Shown piece by piece: positions 31,709 to 34,019 of a DNA stretch of 34,019 bases. Below the pieces are notes generated by a model. That model saw nothing but the letters and a program-made list of their open reading frames with translations, had not been told where the DNA came from and searched no databases. Position 1 is the stretch's first letter. Every line of letters starts with the position of its first letter. The position numbers were made by a program, and so were the translations under genes. Source of the DNA: a bacterium (GTDB lineage Bacteria; Vulcanimicrobiota; Vulcanimicrobiia; Vulcanimicrobiales; Vulcanimicrobiaceae); NCBI GenBank assembly GCA_021778415.1, contig JAJYCL010000030.1, positions 1-34,019 on the forward strand, given 5' to 3'.

Positions 31709-32164
31709 GGAGCGCACGCCCCCTGTCACCCTGAGGAGCACGCGAAGCGTGCGTCTCGAAGGGCGAGACGCGATGCTCCGCATCGCTCCTCAGCATGACA
31801 GCACGTTGTCACCCTGAGGAGCACGCGCAGCGTGCGTCTCGAAGGGCGCTTGTCACCCTGAGGAGCGCACAAAGTGCGCGTCTCGAAGGGCACTTTGTCA
31901 CCCTGAGGAGCACGCGAAGCGTGCGTCTCGAAGGGCGAGACGCGATGCTCCGCATCGCTCCTCAGCATGACAGAACGCTGTCACCCTGAGCCCCCTCGTC
32001 ACCCTGAGGAGCGCCCAAAGGGCGCGTCTCGAAGGGCACTTTGTCACCCTGAGGAGCACGCGCAGCGTGCGTCTCGAAGGGCCGCGGGCCAAGGTTGCAC
32101 GCTCCGCGTGCTCCGTTTGATGATGCTTCGAGACGCTCGCTTCGCTCGCTCCTCAGCATGACAG
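31699..32164. repeat. REP-like block C
   Basis: Begins inside the last codons of the oxidoreductase gene and extends to 32164. Units use stems GCACGC-GAA-GCGTGC, GCACGC-GCA-GCGTGC, GCGCAC-AAA-GTGCGC and GCGCCC-AAA-GGGCGC, and two inverted partners carry GCGATGC-TCC-GCATCGC. No gene is supported within it. Confidence 0.92.
32043..32164. repeat. Composite BIME-like element, copy 3
   Basis: Left unit with stem GCACGC-GCA-GCGTGC, middle hairpin GCACGC-TCC-GCGTGC, and right unit with GCTCGC-TTC-GCTCGC (arms not complementary), ending CTCAGCATGACAG. Confidence 0.85.
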
Positions 32165-32188
32165 AGCATGAGTGCGCGGGGAAGGTGC

Positions 32189-32215
32189 TTGTGAAACCAA
32201 GCGCTGCGTGATAAT
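32189..32215 (+). promoter_or_regulatory. Putative promoter just after block C
   Basis: TTGTGA (32189-32194) and GATAAT (32210-32215) with a 15-base spacer, slightly short. The predicted start near 32222 leaves only about five bases before the ATG at 32228, so the message would be nearly leaderless. Confidence 0.4.
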
Positions 32216-32227
32216 GTTACGACGACT

Positions 32228-32440
32228 ATGGGCCACCACATCCACCCGATTCACGTGCAGAACGCTGCGTTTCTCCTGACGACGATCCCAGCATGGCTAG
32301 TGCTCGGCCTGATTATCGGCGCCGTTCGCGAGCGCACGCGCCGCGGCGTTGCGCGACTCGTACCGCAACCGGCGGTTGCCCCGCGCCGCTCGCCGGCCGC
32401 CGCGCGAGCACGCATTCTCGGTAGCACAAGCCTCCTGTAA
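32228..32440 (+). CDS. Possible small membrane protein
   Basis: This 70-residue frame has a His-rich start (MGHHIHPIHVQ), one hydrophobic helix (AAFLLTTIPAWLVLGLIIGA) and an Arg/Ala/Pro-rich tail. No ribosome site precedes the ATG, but a -10-like GATAAT ends 12 bases before it. Third-position G and C are frequent in the first half, as in true genes nearby. No family recognised and the tail could be non-coding, so the call is weak. Confidence 0.4.
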   Translation: MGHHIHPIHVQNAAFLLTTIPAWLVLGLIIGAVRERTRRGVARLVPQPAVAPRRSPAAARARILGSTSLL

Positions 32441-32468
32441 CCAGCCGAAAGAAAAATCCACGGCGGGC

Positions 32469-32497
32469 TTGACCCGCCTTTGTTTCGCCGCTATAGT
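32469..32497 (+). promoter_or_regulatory. Sigma-70-type promoter of the ArsR-type gene
   Basis: TTGACC at 32469-32474 and TATAGT at 32492-32497 with an exact 17-base spacer. The predicted start, about seven bases downstream, falls at 32504-32505, which is the A of the ATG, so the transcript should be leaderless. Confidence 0.75.
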
Positions 32498-32514
32498 TCA
32501 CCATATGGTTAACT
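32495..32514. promoter_or_regulatory. Palindromic operator over the ArsR start codon
   Basis: The 20-base sequence AGTTCACCATATGGTTAACT is a near-perfect dyad: inner ACCATATGGT is exact and the outer arms AGTTC/TAACT match at four of five pairs. It overlaps the end of the -10 box, the predicted start and the ATG, ideal for autorepression by the ArsR-type protein. Confidence 0.65.
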
Positions 32515-32852
32515 ATGCGCCCCCGGAACTCGACCGGACATTTTCCGCGCTCTCGGATCCCACGCGGCGCCGCATCCTGACGCAGCTGCTCCAAGGCAAG
32601 CGCTCGATCAGCGAACTCGCAAAGCCGCACCGAATGTCGCTGCCCGCGGTGATGAAACATCTCGATGTTCTGTCCGATGCAGGCCTCATCGCGCGCAAAA
32701 AAACGGGCCGCACCGTTGTCTGCACTCTGCAAGCCAAGCCGCTGCAAAACACCGTCGATTGGCTGCTGCAATACCGTCGTTTCTGGGAAGAGCGCTTTGA
32801 CCGCCTCGATGCCTATCTCGCACACGTCCAGCAAGGAGAATCCGATTCATGA
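32505..32852 (+). CDS. ArsR-family winged-helix repressor
   Basis: This 115-residue protein matches ArsR/SmtB-fold repressors that travel with SRPBCC genes: LDRTFSALSDPTRRRILTQL, RSISELAKPHRMSLPAVMKHL (recognition helix) and DVLSDAGLIARKKTGRTVVC. There are no metal-binding CxC or His clusters in the recognition helix, so it is probably a ligand- or partner-sensing or constitutive repressor rather than a metal sensor. ATG 32505 has no ribosome site but sits at the predicted transcription start. An upstream in-frame start at 32349 would put the promoter inside the gene. It overlaps the SRPBCC gene by four bases (ATGA). Confidence 0.9.
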   Translation: MVNYAPPELDRTFSALSDPTRRRILTQLLQGKRSISELAKPHRMSLPAVMKHLDVLSDAGLIARKKTGRTVVCTLQAKPLQNTVDWLLQYRRFWEERFDRLDAYLAHVQQGESDS

Positions 32853-33772
32853 CATCGCAAAACATTGCCGCCGATCCCCTCACGCTAACGCTCGTGCGCG
32901 AATTTGCGGCGCCGCGCGCGTTGCTCTTTTCCGCCTGGACGGATCCGAAACATCGCGTTCAATGGTTCGCCCCGCGCGGATACACCGTGACACACTTTGA
33001 GAGCGATGTCCGCCGCGGCGGAGCATGGCGTTCCTGTATGCACAATGATGAAACCGGGGAAGATATGTGGCACGGCGGTGCGTACGTTGAAGTCGTCTCC
33101 CCCGAACGCTTATCGTTCACCATGGCCTGGGACGGCGACGACGGACTTCCCGAGACGGAATTTCTCATCACCATTACGTTCACCGAACACGCCGGAAAAA
33201 CGACGATGACGTTCGTGCAAACCGGCCTGATTAGCGCGCAATCGCGCGATAACCACGGTTCCGGATGGTCGAGCGAATTCGATCGTCTTAGCGACATCAT
33301 TGATGCAACGCCGACGATCACGATCACCCGCCGCTTTCACGCATCGCGGGAACGTGTCTACGCTGCATGGTCTGATGCACAGCAACTCGCACAATGGTGG
33401 GGCCCGGAATCGTTTACCAACCCCATCTGCGATCTTGATTTTCGCGTCGGCGGCCACATGTATATCGTCATGCGCTCACCGGAAGGCCAGGATTTCCCAT
33501 GCTATTTCGCATTCACGGAAATCGACGCGCCGCGCCTCCTCGCGTATCGCGACGTTGATCCACCGGAAGGACCGCTCCCATGGACGTCCGCGATGCCGCG
33601 CCCACCAAAGCAACATACCACGGTGACATTCGATGAGCGCGACGGCATCACAACCATGATCGTGCAATGCACACTCGCCACACCCGCCGATCGCGACACC
33701 ATGGTAAAACTCGGCTTCATTGAAGGCATGTCCTCAAGCCTCGACACCCTAAAAAATATCTTGTCACCCTGA
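32849..33772 (+). CDS. Tandem SRPBCC (AHSA1-type) protein
   Basis: The 307-residue product contains two AHSA1-like START-fold domains in one chain. Domain 1 (about 10-152): LVREFAAPRALLFSAWTDPK, VQWFAPRG, WHGGAYVEVVSPERLSF. Domain 2 (about 153-305): ITITRRFHASRERVYAAWSD, LAQWWGPESFTN, RVGGHMYIVMRSPEG. The family binds hydrophobic ligands; the ligand here is unknown. AAGGAG at 32833-32838, ten bases upstream, supports the ATG at 32849. It is co-expressed with the ArsR-type gene. The protein ends with Ser-Pro-stop supplied by the first REP-like unit of block D. Confidence 0.88.
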   Translation: MTSQNIAADPLTLTLVREFAAPRALLFSAWTDPKHRVQWFAPRGYTVTHFESDVRRGGAWRSCMHNDETGEDMWHGGAYVEVVSPERLSFTMAWDGDDGLPETEFLITITFTEHAGKTTMTFVQTGLISAQSRDNHGSGWSSEFDRLSDIIDATPTITITRRFHASRERVYAAWSDAQQLAQWWGPESFTNPICDLDFRVGGHMYIVMRSPEGQDFPCYFAFTEIDAPRLLAYRDVDPPEGPLPWTSAMPRPPKQHTTVTFDERDGITTMIVQCTLATPADRDTMVKLGFIEGMSSSLDTLKNILSP

Positions 33773-33884
33773 GGAGCGCCCAACGGGCGCGTCTCGAAGG
33801 GCCGCACAAAATGTTGCACGCTTCGCGTGCTCCGTCTGATGATGCTTCGAGACGCGATGCTACGCATCGCTCCTCAGCATGACA
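33763..33884. repeat. Composite BIME-like element, copy 4
   Basis: Left unit with stem GCGCCC-AAC-GGGCGC, middle hairpin GCACGC-TTC-GCGTGC, right unit with GCGATGC-TAC-GCATCGC, ending CTCAGCATGACA. Same order and spacing as copy 3. Confidence 0.85.
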
Positions 33885-34019
33885 AAACCCCTGTCACCCT
33901 GAGGAGCACGCGCAGCGTGCGTCTCGAAGGGCGCTCGCACAGGATGACATCGTCTCGAAGGGCCCCCGTCACCCTGAGGAGCGCACAAAGTGCGCGTCTC
34001 GAAGGGCGAGACGCGATGC
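33763..34019. repeat. REP-like block D, running off the window
   Basis: Starts inside the last codons of the SRPBCC gene and continues to the right edge. Units use stems GCGCCC-AAC-GGGCGC, GCACGC-GCA-GCGTGC and GCGCAC-AAA-GTGCGC. A fragment (33945-33962) has GATGACATCGTCTCGAAGGG, apparently a fusion of two broken units. Confidence 0.9.

Noticed and set aside
31699-32164. Short frames in block C as small proteins
   Set aside because: They are translations of the repeats, with recurring SRRTLRVLLRVT-like peptides, not conserved genes.

Overview
The window looks like a chromosomal contig from a moderately GC-rich, diderm, free-living bacterium. The evidence is a series of lipobox-bearing envelope proteins, bacterial gatCAB, hslO and HU genes, and no phage or plasmid functions. 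The lineage cannot be fixed from sequence alone. My low-confidence guess is an uncultured phylum such as Eremiobacterota/Vulcanimicrobiota (WPS-2). TTG starts are frequent, several with textbook ribosome binding sites, and several other genes look leaderless.

Left half (about 1-12.4 kb) is mostly housekeeping. After the edge of a TonB-like membrane protein, a lipoprotein and an oxyanion-binding protein comes a tight plus-strand cluster: small membrane protein, rlmD, gatC, gatA, gatB, mutS2, tyrS and a zinc-ribbon protein. Several of these overlap by 4-23 bases. The cluster covers 23S rRNA methylation, amidotransferase-made Gln/Asn-tRNA, ribosome or DNA rescue and Tyr-tRNA charging. Then come hslO (minus), aroQ, an HU gene with a Lys/Ala tail, and tRNA-Pro(GGG) with its own promoter and a 16-bp-stem terminator.

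The middle (12.6-25 kb) is accessory. It holds a large STAND-type ATPase regulator ending in a winged helix, a small unknown protein, an RNase HI-like protein coupled to a signal-anchor protein and a polysaccharide deacetylase, a DUF3465-like protein, two GNAT acetyltransferases, a Nudix hydrolase, an EXORDIUM-like secreted lipoprotein with a decapeptide-repeat tail, and two large tandem lipoproteins; the first has a propeller-like C-terminal half.

The right part (25-34 kb) carries a DHA2 drug exporter, a DUF4010/MgtC membrane protein with a secreted partner, a small lipoprotein, an MECR-like oxidoreductase, and an ArsR repressor coupled to a tandem SRPBCC protein. This part is punctuated by four blocks of a REP/BIME-like palindromic repeat that is absent from the first 24.9 kb except for one doubtful fragment. 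Most repeat stems vary with both arms changing together. Two genes take their last two codons and stop from the repeat.

The most interesting signals are the composite repeat family, its intrusion into gene ends, the leaderless ArsR promoter with a palindrome over the start codon, and an inverted repeat over the exporter start codon. I did not see a recognisable new defence or biosynthetic system.
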